NCBI GenBank assembly: GCA_025055435.1
Contig: JANWWN010000004.1
Location: 32,996 to 96,995, forward strand
From: Cyclobacteriaceae bacterium
Lineage (GTDB): Bacteria; Bacteroidota; Bacteroidia; Cytophagales; Cyclobacteriaceae
Direction: 5' to 3'
DNA length: 64,000 nucleotides
Under the pieces are notes generated by a model that had not been told where the DNA came from, ran no database searches, and was given only the letters and a program-made list of their open reading frames with translations. Positions within the stretch are counted from its first letter, which is position 1, and each line of letters begins with the position of its first letter. Below, piece after piece: positions 17,772 to 25,891 of the stretch. A program made the position numbers and the translations under genes.

Positions 17772-18086
17772 TTATTTTTTCTGCTGCGCGGCACGCGTGT
17801 TTTCCAGCGAGATGGCGCTTTTGTTAAAACGAATACGTCCGCCTTTTTCCACCTCCAGCACAACAGTATCGCCTTCCAGTTCGGCTACGCGGCCATGGGC
17901 TCCGCCTATGGTTACTACGTAGTCACCTTTCTGGATTTCCTCGATAAACTTTTTTTGTTCTTTGGCTTTTTTCTGTTGGGGCCTGATCATGAAGAAATAG
18001 AAAATCAGAATCATCAGACCCATCATGATGTAGAAGCTGGTGGCACTGCCCTGAGCCGATGCCTGAAGAAGGATGTTTAGTGTCAT
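17772..18086 (-). CDS. yajC: Preprotein translocase subunit YajC
   Basis: 104 residues. One membrane helix (YIMMGLMILIFYFFMIRPQQKKAKEQ) carries the diagnostic RPQQK motif at its cytoplasmic end, followed by the short soluble domain with GDYVVTIGGAHGRVAEL. It is part of the SecDF-YajC accessory complex of Sec export. First gene of a minus-strand unit with ybbR and coaE; a TAATTTTG box lies 22 bases upstream of the ATG. Confidence 0.95.
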   Translation of the reverse strand: MTLNILLQASAQGSATSFYIMMGLMILIFYFFMIRPQQKKAKEQKKFIEEIQKGDYVVTIGGAHGRVAELEGDTVVLEVEKGGRIRFNKSAISLENTRAAQQKK

Positions 18087-18108
18087 AAGATTGATTGTAT
18101 TAGGGCGA

Positions 18109-18116
18109 CAAAATTA
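18109..18116 (-). promoter_or_regulatory. -7 box (TAATTTTG) of yajC
   Basis: Minus-strand TAATTTTG, an exact TAnnTTTG match 22 bases before the yajC ATG and immediately downstream of a long hairpin that probably ends the preceding transcript. Confidence 0.55.
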
Positions 18117-18124
18117 GCCATAAA

Positions 18125-18160
18125 TGCGGCATCCCAAACCTTTTGGTTTGGGATGCCGCA
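18125..18160 (-). terminator. Long perfect hairpin, probable terminator
   Basis: A perfect 16-bp stem (18125-18140 with 18145-18160) and a four-base loop, located 23 bases past the stop of the DUF1573 gene. There is no good U-tract after it on the minus strand, only TTTATGG, so it may terminate inefficiently, act as a 3' stabiliser, or rely on another factor. Confidence 0.55.
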
Positions 18161-18183
18161 CTGAAGTTCGTTAGAGGTATTTA

Positions 18184-18705
18184 CTACTGGTTCTTAGGTG
18201 TTACCATGGCCTTGAACCGCAGCGTAGTAACCTGCGGCCAGGTATTGGCTGTAACGGTTACCGATTTACTTTGAATGTTTGGTTTGCCATTGCTGTCGAA
18301 CTCTACTTTTACGAAACCTTCTCCACCAACAGGAATGGGCTCCCTGCTCCAGTCAGGCGCGGTACATCCGCAGGAAGGTTGTACCTTGCTGATGATGAGT
18401 GGCGCCTCACCGGTGTTCTTGAATTTAAAGGTATAGCTCACCACCTCACCCTCTTTTATCGTACCAAAATCGTGTTCGGTTTTTTCGAACGCAAAAGCCG
18501 GCAGCGGTCCTTCGGGTTTTTCCTGCGGTCCAACGTTAATCACATCCTGACCGTCACCACTAAACGACTGGGTGTTATTGTTTTTACCACCTTCCAGTTG
18601 CGACAGCCGTGCTTCAAGTGCAGCAATCTTTTTTTCAGCTTCCTTGTCTTTGCAGGCTACTGCCACTGCGGTAAGCAGCAACAGCGTAATCCATTTTGTT
18701 TTCAT
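18184..18705 (-). CDS. DUF1573 lipoprotein
   Basis: 173 residues from the ATG at 18705. A longer frame from 18801 overlaps the ytxH-like gene by 89 bases and places the signal peptide internally, so I reject it. The N-terminus is a lipoprotein signal (lipobox VAVAC, cysteine about residue 18), then a short charged coiled coil (EAEKKIAALEARLSQLE), a linker, and an immunoglobulin-like DUF1573 domain with the hallmark PSCGCTAP and the FKFKNTGEAPLIIS strand. Function is unknown; the family is very common in Bacteroidota envelopes. It starts 7 bases after the ytxH-like gene, so co-transcription is likely. Confidence 0.88.
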   Translation of the reverse strand: MKTKWITLLLLTAVAVACKDKEAEKKIAALEARLSQLEGGKNNNTQSFSGDGQDVINVGPQEKPEGPLPAFAFEKTEHDFGTIKEGEVVSYTFKFKNTGEAPLIISKVQPSCGCTAPDWSREPIPVGGEGFVKVEFDSNGKPNIQSKSVTVTANTWPQVTTLRFKAMVTPKNQ

Positions 18706-18712
18706 ATTCCGA

Positions 18713-19030
18713 TTATGATTTTTTATCCTTACTACCTTTAATCTTTCCCAGAAGTTCGTCCACATCTTCAAGCAGGCGTTCGGCTTTTTCGCGGGCGTCA
18801 TCTACCACACGCTGACCCTGCGAACGGGCCTCAGTGGTCAACGGTGTTTCCTTGCCGTCAATCAGGTCGTTCAACAGGTTTTGCAGCATGGTGCGATATT
18901 TTTCCAGCTGGTAGGATAATTTCTGACGGGTATTGCTGCCTTTGTCGGGGGCATACAAAATTCCAAGAATGGCTCCCGTAGCCGCTCCGGCCAAAAAGGC
19001 CAGTAACAGATTTCCGCTTTTTTTACTCAT
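18713..19030 (-). CDS. YtxH domain protein
   Basis: 105 residues. A glycine/alanine-rich membrane segment near the N-terminus (LLLAFLAGAATGAILGILYAP) followed by a basic and acidic amphipathic helix (GSNTRQKLSYQLEKYRTML, then RSQGQRVVDDAREKAERLLEDVDELLGKI) is typical of YtxH-family small envelope proteins, often linked to stress. The role is not known. It lies between nusB (77 bases upstream) and the DUF1573 lipoprotein gene, both on the same strand. Confidence 0.82.
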   Translation of the reverse strand: MSKKSGNLLLAFLAGAATGAILGILYAPDKGSNTRQKLSYQLEKYRTMLQNLLNDLIDGKETPLTTEARSQGQRVVDDAREKAERLLEDVDELLGKIKGSKDKKS

Positions 19031-19107
19031 GCCTGCAAGTTTTACGTGTTCCGGGTATTCAGGTTTCGGGCTGTAAAAATACCAAATCCGTTCGGTATTG
19101 TAACCGG

Positions 19108-20238
19108 CTATTTATTGTCAATCAGCCCGCGGCCGCTCTTTCGTATGTGTCCGGCTTCCGTGAGTTCCCGCGCCAAAACGTCCAATATGCCATTAATAAA
19201 CTGCCTGCTTTTGGGCGTGCTGTAGCTTTTGGCCAACTCGATGTATTCGTTGATGGTTACTTTAACAGGGATGGATGGAAATGAAACCATCTCGGTTATG
19301 GCCATTTCCAGTATTACGCGGTCGGTAAGCGGCAGTCGTTCAACTTCCCAGTTGCGTGTATTCTTAGCGATGTAATTGCGGTATTCTTCCGACAGGAAAG
19401 CGGACCCGGCAAATAGTTTTTCGATAAACTCGCGGTCATCCTCCCAGTTGAGCGACAGGGCGTGAAGCTGAAGGGCTGTGCCTGATTCGGGGCTCCATGA
19501 TTTCAGGGTTTTTTCCACCATACCCTTTACAATTTCCCGGTCTTCGGCCCAACGTAAAATTTCCGACTCAAAATATTCGCTGATTAGTGTTTTACCCAGA
19601 ATAAGTTTTCGGAAAATGTAGAGCAACATTTTCCGTTGGTCATCGGGCCGGAGTTCTTTTTTATCCAGCCAGTTCATGTACTCGGCATCGGCTTTCAGCA
19701 CATCACGCAGCCAGCGCCTTACCAAGTCCTGACGGGATGACCAGGTTGTAGTTTGCTTTTCAACTACAGCCGGAAGCTGACGAAGCGCCTCAAGCCAGGG
19801 ATTATTAGTCAGATTACGATGATTGATTTTCTTGTCAGCAGCAGCTGCATCGGCTAATGAAAGTGCCAGTGAAAGCACCGCCAGGTAATGCTGGTTAATT
19901 CGTTCTACTTCGCTCACCAGATTGGTCAGAAACCAGGAAAAATCTTTCTGAACAGCCCGATCGTAAAAATCCAAAGCCGACCTGACGGCCTCTGCAACCT
20001 CAGCAACCGAATGTTCAACTGCAAGCTGGCGGTTATGAAAAGCTTTATCAAATAGTTCCTGCGCCAGGCGCTTTTTTTCTTCCAGTTCTTTCCGGTCGGG
20101 CTGCACCATGGCATTTAAATCGGGTGAAAAGGTTTCGTTAATACGGTCAATTGCTAACAGGTAGTTTGCATCGCGACTTTGATGAAATGCAAAGAGACTT
20201 TGCATTACTTTTATTCTGAGGTTCCGCCTGTTCAGCAT
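19108..20238 (-). CDS. nusB: Transcription antitermination factor NusB, long form
   Basis: 376 residues, more than twice the about 140 of E. coli NusB. The N-terminus MLNRRNLRIKVMQSLFAFHQS matches the NusB opening. The C-terminal third holds the recognisable core (NWEVERLPLTDRVILEMAITEM, then IPVKVTINEYIELAKSYSTPKSRQFINGILD). A large helical insertion separates them. NusB with NusE binds boxA of rRNA leaders and prevents premature termination. The long form is, from memory, normal in Bacteroidota. Minus-strand TATTTTTG at 20255-20262 is the likely -7 box. Confidence 0.92.
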   Translation of the reverse strand: MLNRRNLRIKVMQSLFAFHQSRDANYLLAIDRINETFSPDLNAMVQPDRKELEEKKRLAQELFDKAFHNRQLAVEHSVAEVAEAVRSALDFYDRAVQKDFSWFLTNLVSEVERINQHYLAVLSLALSLADAAAADKKINHRNLTNNPWLEALRQLPAVVEKQTTTWSSRQDLVRRWLRDVLKADAEYMNWLDKKELRPDDQRKMLLYIFRKLILGKTLISEYFESEILRWAEDREIVKGMVEKTLKSWSPESGTALQLHALSLNWEDDREFIEKLFAGSAFLSEEYRNYIAKNTRNWEVERLPLTDRVILEMAITEMVSFPSIPVKVTINEYIELAKSYSTPKSRQFINGILDVLARELTEAGHIRKSGRGLIDNK

Positions 20239-20254
20239 ACGTTCAAAGAGCGGT

Positions 20255-20262
20255 CAAAAATA
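20255..20262 (-). promoter_or_regulatory. -7 box (TATTTTTG) of nusB
   Basis: Minus-strand exact TAnnTTTG match, 16 bases before the nusB ATG at 20238. Confidence 0.5.
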
Positions 20263-20279
20263 CATGATGATTTGCAGGT

Positions 20280-20309
20280 AAAAAAAGAAGCAGGATAAAA
20301 TCCTGCTTC
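20280..20309 (-). terminator. Intrinsic terminator of the leucine-type dehydrogenase gene
   Basis: Stem GAAGCAGGAT / ATCCTGCTTC (20287-20296 and 20300-20309) with loop AAA, followed on the minus strand by a run of at least seven U (A-run at 20280-20286). It lies 27 bases past the stop at 20337. Confidence 0.85.
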
Positions 20310-20336
20310 CATTTTCTTACTGAAGAATAGTGGCAA

Positions 20337-21434
20337 CTATCGCGGTATCCTTACTCTTCCCACTTCTTCCATGCGCGTTTCGGCTACCTTGATGGCTGCT
20401 TCCTGCACATTTATTTTCTCGCGTGAAGCAACATCAAAAATATTGAGGCAGGTAGTATAAATTCTTTCGGCCTGCTCATACACGCGCTTGCGGTTGTAAT
20501 TACCGAGATATTCATTGTACACATTGATTAACCCACCGGCATTAATCAGGAAATCGGGCGCATACGTAATACCACGGTCTTGTAGCATATATCCGTGACG
20601 GATTTCATCTTTCAGCTGGTTATTAGCGGCACCGGCTACGATACTGCATTTTAAGCGGGGAATGGTGGTATCGTTCAGGGTAGCCCCTAAAGCGCAGGGT
20701 GCATAAACATCCACATCCAGATCGTAAACCGAATCCTGATTAACCGGTGTTACCTTAAAGCGCGAAGCTACGTCTTTTACTTTTTCATCGGATATGTCGG
20801 TAATAAAGACCTGCGCATTTTCCTTAACCAGATACTCTACCAGATGCATACCTACCTGACCAACACCCTGTACGGCAATTTTACGGCCGCTCAGGCTGTC
20901 GTTTCCAAAAACTTTTTTTGCCGATGCTTTTATACCCAGATACGTGCCATAGGCTGTTACCGGTGAAGGGTCACCGCCTCCGCCCATGGACTCAGGCAGG
21001 CCGGTCACATATTTTGTTTCCATGGCAATATACTCCATGTCGGCTGTTTTCATGTTTACATCTTCGGCCGTAATGTATTTTCCTCCCAGGCTGTTGATGA
21101 ACTTACCAAACCGACGCAGAAAGGCTTCGGTTTTTTGTGTTTTCGCATCGCCAATTATTACCGCCTTGCCGCCACCAAGGTTCAGTCCCGAGATGGCAGC
21201 CTTGAACGTCATACCGCGCGAAAGGCGCAGCACATCGGTAAGCGCTTCCTGTTCGGTAGCGTAATTCCACATACGTGTGCCACCCAGTGCGGGGCCCAGC
21301 GTGGTGTTGTGAATGCCGATGATGGCTTTCAGTCCGGTGGGTTCGTCATAACAAAACACCACCTGCTCATGGCCCAGTTGCGACAATGCACCAAACAGGC
21401 CGGTTTCGGATTTTTTCAGTTCGCTTACTTCCAT
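20337..21434 (-). CDS. Glu/Leu/Phe/Val dehydrogenase (leucine dehydrogenase-like)
   Basis: 365 residues from the ATG at 21434. A longer frame from 21539 would extend across the promoter box at 21455-21462 and adds a non-conserved leader. Family signatures: GLKAIIGIHNTTLGPALGGTRM near residue 35, catalytic lysines K78 (MTFKAA) and K90 (NLGGGKAVI), and the NAD-binding Rossmann motif VQGVGQVGMHL. Length and the N-terminal segment resemble leucine/valine dehydrogenases, which reversibly deaminate branched-chain amino acids to 2-oxo acids, more than the longer glutamate dehydrogenases. It is a monocistronic unit with its own promoter box and terminator. Confidence 0.9.
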   Translation of the reverse strand: MEVSELKKSETGLFGALSQLGHEQVVFCYDEPTGLKAIIGIHNTTLGPALGGTRMWNYATEQEALTDVLRLSRGMTFKAAISGLNLGGGKAVIIGDAKTQKTEAFLRRFGKFINSLGGKYITAEDVNMKTADMEYIAMETKYVTGLPESMGGGGDPSPVTAYGTYLGIKASAKKVFGNDSLSGRKIAVQGVGQVGMHLVEYLVKENAQVFITDISDEKVKDVASRFKVTPVNQDSVYDLDVDVYAPCALGATLNDTTIPRLKCSIVAGAANNQLKDEIRHGYMLQDRGITYAPDFLINAGGLINVYNEYLGNYNRKRVYEQAERIYTTCLNIFDVASREKINVQEAAIKVAETRMEEVGRVRIPR

Positions 21435-21454
21435 GAATCGGTTAATTTGCGAAG

Positions 21455-21462
21455 CAAAAGTA
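21455..21462 (-). promoter_or_regulatory. -7 box (TACTTTTG) of the leucine-type dehydrogenase gene
   Basis: Minus-strand exact TAnnTTTG match, 20 bases before the ATG at 21434. Confidence 0.55.
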
Positions 21463-21556
21463 CAGGCTTTCTCCTGCTTTTCCATGCCTTTAAAACGTTT
21501 GCATGAACTTTCGGTTTTTTCTTTCGTTTTAAAAAGCATTGGCCAAATTTTTCTAC

Positions 21557-23341
21557 ATGAAGGAACTGAAATACCTGAATAAATACCTGTTCAAATACAG
21601 AAAACTGCTGATTTGGGGTACCGTATTTGTAATCATCTCCAACCTGTTTCAGATTTTTCCTGCCCAACTGGTGCGTCAGGCCATCGATATGGTGGTTGAA
21701 CAGGTTCAGGAACTTCGGCAATCCGGCGCTAAGGATGCTACATCGGATTTTTACAAAAGTCTTACGCTGGTATCCGTGCTTATTCTGGTCATGGCGCTGC
21801 TGCGCGGATTTTTTCTGTACTTGGTGCGCCAAACCATCATCGTCATGTCGCGGCACATTGAGTTTGATTTAAAAAACGAAATCTTCGCACACTACCAGCA
21901 ACTGTCGCTCAGTTTTTATCGCAGAAACAATACCGGAGACCTGATGAATCGTATTTCGGAAGATGTGGGCCGCGTACGCATGTACCTGGGACCGGCCATT
22001 ATGTACGGACTGCAGCTCATCACCCTGTTTATCATTCTTATTCCGGTAATGTTTGCCATAAGCACAAAACTCACCTTGTATGCACTTATTCCTCTACCTT
22101 TCCTTTCCTTAAGTATTTACCTGGTAAACAATTCCATCGAACGACGTTCGGAGCGCATACAACGCAGTCAGTCACAGCTTTCCACTTTTGTGCAGGAAGC
22201 GTTCAGCGGCATTCGTGTGCTCAAGGCCTTTCATCGTGAAGAAGATTCCATTAACGGATTTGCACGGGCCAGTGAACAATACAAACAGCAATCGCTTAAG
22301 TTAACACGCGTACAGGCATTATTTTTTCCGCTGATTACCGCACTCATCGGACTGAGCACACTATTGGTGGTTTATGCCGGCAGTGCAGAAGTAATTGCCG
22401 GCAACCTTACCATCGGGCATATTGCCGAGTTTGTAATTTATGTTAACCTGCTTACCTGGCCGGTAACTTCGTTGGGCTACACCAGCAGCCTGGTGCAACG
22501 TGCCGAGGCCAGCCAGAAAAGAATCAATGAGTTTTTGCGTACCGAGCCGGAAATTCGTTCGGAGAAACAACTGGTGCGCGAACTGCAGGGTAAGATTGCG
22601 TTCGATAACGTGAACTTTATCTATCCTGACACGGGTATTCAGGCGCTTAAAAACCTCTCGTTCACGGTGGAGCCAGGGCAATCGCTGGCCATAATCGGCA
22701 CCACGGGGTCAGGTAAAAGCACGGTGGCTAACCTCATAACCCGTATGTACGATGTTACTTCGGGCGAGATAAAGATTGACGATATTCCGATACAGGATTA
22801 TGATTTAACCTGCCTGCGCAGTCAGATTGGTTACGTGCCGCAGGATGTATTTCTGTTCAGCGACACCATCTACAACAATATCGCCTTCGGTGGAACACAT
22901 CAGCTTACGCATGAGCAGATTGAGCAGGCCGCGCGCGATGCCGACGTGCTGCACAACATTCAGCGATTTCCGCAGGGCTTTGAAACCCGCATTGGTGAGC
23001 GCGGCATTACACTGTCGGGCGGGCAGAAGCAGCGCGTTTCGATTGCACGTGCCATTGTGCACGAGCCTCGCATCCTGATACTGGACGATGCCCTATCGGC
23101 TGTGGACACCAAAACGGAGCACAACATCCTGAACAGCCTGAAGCGCATTATGCAGGGCCGTACTACCATTATCATTTCGCACCGTGTATCATCGGCCAAG
23201 CTGGCCAACCGGATTATTGTGCTGGTTGACGGCCAGATTGCCGAACAGGGCACCCACGATGAACTGATGCAACGTAACGGTTTTTACAGGGATTTGTACG
23301 AGAAGCAGGTACGCGCAGAAGTAGCAAGCAGCACCGGGTAA
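21557..23341 (+). CDS. ABC exporter half-transporter, degenerate-site subunit
   Basis: 594 residues from the ATG at 21557; a TTG 18 bases upstream is also in frame but less likely. An N-terminal six-helix exporter domain is fused to a nucleotide-binding domain. Walker A is GTTGSGKST, the signature is canonical (LSGGQKQR), and the H-loop is IISHR. In Walker B the catalytic glutamate is aspartate (ILILDDALSAVD), the hallmark of the degenerate-site partner in heterodimeric exporters such as TM287/288 or BmrCD. The natural partner is the half-transporter at 24119-25891, which has the complementary defect. Substrate unknown; lipid or drug export is plausible. Confidence 0.93.
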   Translation: MKELKYLNKYLFKYRKLLIWGTVFVIISNLFQIFPAQLVRQAIDMVVEQVQELRQSGAKDATSDFYKSLTLVSVLILVMALLRGFFLYLVRQTIIVMSRHIEFDLKNEIFAHYQQLSLSFYRRNNTGDLMNRISEDVGRVRMYLGPAIMYGLQLITLFIILIPVMFAISTKLTLYALIPLPFLSLSIYLVNNSIERRSERIQRSQSQLSTFVQEAFSGIRVLKAFHREEDSINGFARASEQYKQQSLKLTRVQALFFPLITALIGLSTLLVVYAGSAEVIAGNLTIGHIAEFVIYVNLLTWPVTSLGYTSSLVQRAEASQKRINEFLRTEPEIRSEKQLVRELQGKIAFDNVNFIYPDTGIQALKNLSFTVEPGQSLAIIGTTGSGKSTVANLITRMYDVTSGEIKIDDIPIQDYDLTCLRSQIGYVPQDVFLFSDTIYNNIAFGGTHQLTHEQIEQAARDADVLHNIQRFPQGFETRIGERGITLSGGQKQRVSIARAIVHEPRILILDDALSAVDTKTEHNILNSLKRIMQGRTTIIISHRVSSAKLANRIIVLVDGQIAEQGTHDELMQRNGFYRDLYEKQVRAEVASSTG

Positions 23342-23347
23342 GTCCGA

Positions 23348-24070
23348 TTAAAAAATATACCGAATACCCACTCCGCCCTGCACACGCCGGTAACCGGGGT
23401 CTTTTAACAAGTCGTTGTACACATCCAGCTCCATAAAAGCTGATAAAGGCAGACGAAAGTAAGAATACTCAATACCAATGGTTCCCTGGATGCCGTAGGT
23501 GAAACGTTTTGCATCGACCGACTCGATTTTGTTTTCCAGCGGACCGTCATTAATAAAATAATCGTAACTCAGCGACTGGCTTCGTACTTCCCAGCCTACA
23601 CCGGCATACAGTTGCAGCCCAGGACTGATCTTTTCTACTTTGATATGATACAAAACGCGGGCTTCGGCCACCCAGTCGGTCTTAACCGTATGGGTAAGGT
23701 ACTCAACGCTTTGGCCGGGACCCAGCGTGTCGGGCTCGGTGTACTCGAAAAAGTTTTCACGGAAATAGCGACTGTACAGTCCGCTGGCCGATTGCCCGAA
23801 GTCCACCCCAAATGAAAAGTGCTTGTTGGCATAAAACTTATAGGTGAACGCAAACGGGTCACCAAGTTTTACACCCAGACCGTGATACGGATAACCTGAA
23901 TCTTCGAACACCGGGCACACAATACGTGCCTTGGCCCGGTTTATCCGAATGACGTTGTAATTATGATTGGAACGTGTGTGCACTGTTCTGCCGCCATGAT
24001 GCACTTTTGGCTTCTGTGCCAGCAGACTCAGCGGCATCCATATGCCGATGCATAACAACACGTTTCGCAT
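23348..24070 (-). CDS. Outer-membrane-beta-barrel-like hypothetical protein
   Basis: 240 residues from the ATG at 24070. An in-frame TTG at 24079 falls inside the promoter box and is rejected. A signal peptide (MRNVLLCIGIWMPLSLLAQ) is followed by a protein rich in alternating polar/hydrophobic strands with aromatic ends (KFYANKHFSFGVDFGQ, QLYAGVGWEVRSQSLSYDYF, GVGIRYIF at the C-terminus). The C-terminal phenylalanine and strand pattern suggest a small outer-membrane barrel. No specific family recognised. It lies 6 bases from the end of one ABC half-transporter gene and close to the start region of nothing else, between the two ABC genes. Confidence 0.65.
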   Translation of the reverse strand: MRNVLLCIGIWMPLSLLAQKPKVHHGGRTVHTRSNHNYNVIRINRAKARIVCPVFEDSGYPYHGLGVKLGDPFAFTYKFYANKHFSFGVDFGQSASGLYSRYFRENFFEYTEPDTLGPGQSVEYLTHTVKTDWVAEARVLYHIKVEKISPGLQLYAGVGWEVRSQSLSYDYFINDGPLENKIESVDAKRFTYGIQGTIGIEYSYFRLPLSAFMELDVYNDLLKDPGYRRVQGGVGIRYIF

Positions 24071-24076
24071 AAGTAA

Positions 24077-24084
24077 CAAAGATA
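24077..24084 (-). promoter_or_regulatory. -7 box (TATCTTTG) of the barrel-like protein gene
   Basis: Minus-strand exact TAnnTTTG match, only 6 bases before the ATG at 24070; predicts a leaderless or nearly leaderless mRNA. Confidence 0.55.
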
Positions 24085-24118
24085 AGAGATTGACGGAAAC
24101 GTGCTTAGTGGTGCGCGG

Positions 24119-25891
24119 TTAAACCGCGTATTTATACTGCATTTTGTACAGCTGAGCGTATAAGCCGTTTTGCTGCAGCAGCCATTCGTGTGAGCCGCTT
24201 TCGCGGATTTCACCATGATCGAGAACCAGTATACGGTCGGCGCGCCGGATGGTGCTCAGCCGGTGTGCAATAACAATTGATGTGCGGCCATACATCATTT
24301 TGGTGATGGCTTCCTGTATCAATTCTTCCGTTTCATGATCAACGGAAGAAGTAGCTTCATCCAGTACCAGAATTTTCGGGTCGTACACCATGGCGCGCAC
24401 GAAGGAAATAAGCTGGCGCTGACCAACCGATAACGTGGCACCCCGTTCCATTACATTATATTGCAACTGCCCGGGAAGCCGCTCAATAAATTTTCGTGCA
24501 CCCACCAAATCCACCGCATGCCATACCATTTCTTCCGTCACCTCCGGGTTACCCAGTGTAATGTTATTGTAAATGGTATCCGAAAACAGGAAAACATCCT
24601 GTAACACCACGCCAATGCTTTTCCGCAGGGCACCTAAATGGTATTCGCGTATGTCGTGCCCGTCAATCTGTATGCTTCCTTTCTGAAAATCATAGAATCC
24701 GCATAACAGATTGATGATGCTGGATTTGCCGGCACCCGTGGCCCCGACAAATGCCACGGTTTCACCTGGCTTAATTTCGAAGGAAATATCTTTCAGTACA
24801 TACTGTTCATCCTGATAGGCAAACCACACCTGCTTAAATGCCACTTCACCGCGCACGGCTTCGGGCATATAGCTTCCTTCATGCTGCACATACTCCCTGT
24901 CGTCAAGCAGGTTAATGATACGTGAAGTGCTAACGATACCCATCTGCAGGGTGTTGTAGCGATCGGCAATCATGCGGATGGGCCGGAAAAACATCTGAAT
25001 GTACAGGATAAAGGCTATCAGCTTACCTACCGTAATGCCCGTTTCTTCAAACCGCAAAACACCGTGCGCACCGTACCACACCAGCAAACCAATACCCGCT
25101 GCGGCAATGATTTCGGCAACGGGAAAGTAAACCGAATAGTACAACACCGACCGCAGGTTAGCCTGCCGGTGCTCTTCGTTGATGGCTTTGAATTTTTCGA
25201 ACTCGCGTTTTTCACTGGCAAAAATCTGAACGATGCTCATGCCCGTAATGTGCTCCTGCACGAAGGTGTTCAGATTGGCCACGGCGTTGCGCACATCATT
25301 AAATGCAACTTTAATTTTCTCTTTAAAGATATAAGTGGCGATAAGCAGCAGCGGAAGTGTAGCCAGACTGATGAGCGACAGGCGCCAGTCCTGGTAAAAC
25401 ATGAAGGCCAGTATGAAGATCAGTTGAAGCAGGTCGCTGACCATTGCAGCCAAGCCTTCGCTAAATACATCGGCTAATGTTTCCACATCGCTGATGGTGC
25501 GCGTCACCAGCCGGCCTATGGGTGTTTTATCGAAGAATTGTAACTTAAGATAGACCAGATGACGGTACAGCCGTGTGCGGATGTCGCGGATAATCTGTTG
25601 GCCCATCCATCCCGACAGGTAGGTATGGGCATACTGCATGAATGTCTGAAGCAATAACAGGGCGATGAGCAGCAAAATCATCTGCACCATTCCGGAATAG
25701 TTACCCTGTGCCACCGGATTGTCGAGCGTGTATTGAATAAGGTAGGGTCGTAACGGAATGAGCAAACCTATGGAAAGGGTAAGAAAGATGAGCAGATAAA
25801 AGCGACCGCGATACGGCTGCACAAACGCCAGAAGTCGCCGGATTACCCTGAAGTCAATAATATTACCGCTGCTTACCTGCTCTTTTTCCAT
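24119..25891 (-). CDS. ABC exporter half-transporter, catalytic-glutamate subunit
   Basis: 590 residues: an N-terminal membrane domain with six helices, then the nucleotide-binding domain. Walker A is GATGAGKSS, Walker B has the catalytic glutamate (ILVLDEATSSVD), and the H-loop is IVIAHR. The signature motif is non-canonical, LSVGQRQL, where the usual second glycine is valine. A normal Walker B with an altered signature is the pattern expected of the partner of an Asp-type half-transporter, here the one at 21557-23341. Its 5' end overlaps the truA 3' end by 29 bases, so it belongs to the thiolase-truA transcript. Confidence 0.93.
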   Translation of the reverse strand: MEKEQVSSGNIIDFRVIRRLLAFVQPYRGRFYLLIFLTLSIGLLIPLRPYLIQYTLDNPVAQGNYSGMVQMILLLIALLLLQTFMQYAHTYLSGWMGQQIIRDIRTRLYRHLVYLKLQFFDKTPIGRLVTRTISDVETLADVFSEGLAAMVSDLLQLIFILAFMFYQDWRLSLISLATLPLLLIATYIFKEKIKVAFNDVRNAVANLNTFVQEHITGMSIVQIFASEKREFEKFKAINEEHRQANLRSVLYYSVYFPVAEIIAAAGIGLLVWYGAHGVLRFEETGITVGKLIAFILYIQMFFRPIRMIADRYNTLQMGIVSTSRIINLLDDREYVQHEGSYMPEAVRGEVAFKQVWFAYQDEQYVLKDISFEIKPGETVAFVGATGAGKSSIINLLCGFYDFQKGSIQIDGHDIREYHLGALRKSIGVVLQDVFLFSDTIYNNITLGNPEVTEEMVWHAVDLVGARKFIERLPGQLQYNVMERGATLSVGQRQLISFVRAMVYDPKILVLDEATSSVDHETEELIQEAITKMMYGRTSIVIAHRLSTIRRADRILVLDHGEIRESGSHEWLLQQNGLYAQLYKMQYKYAV

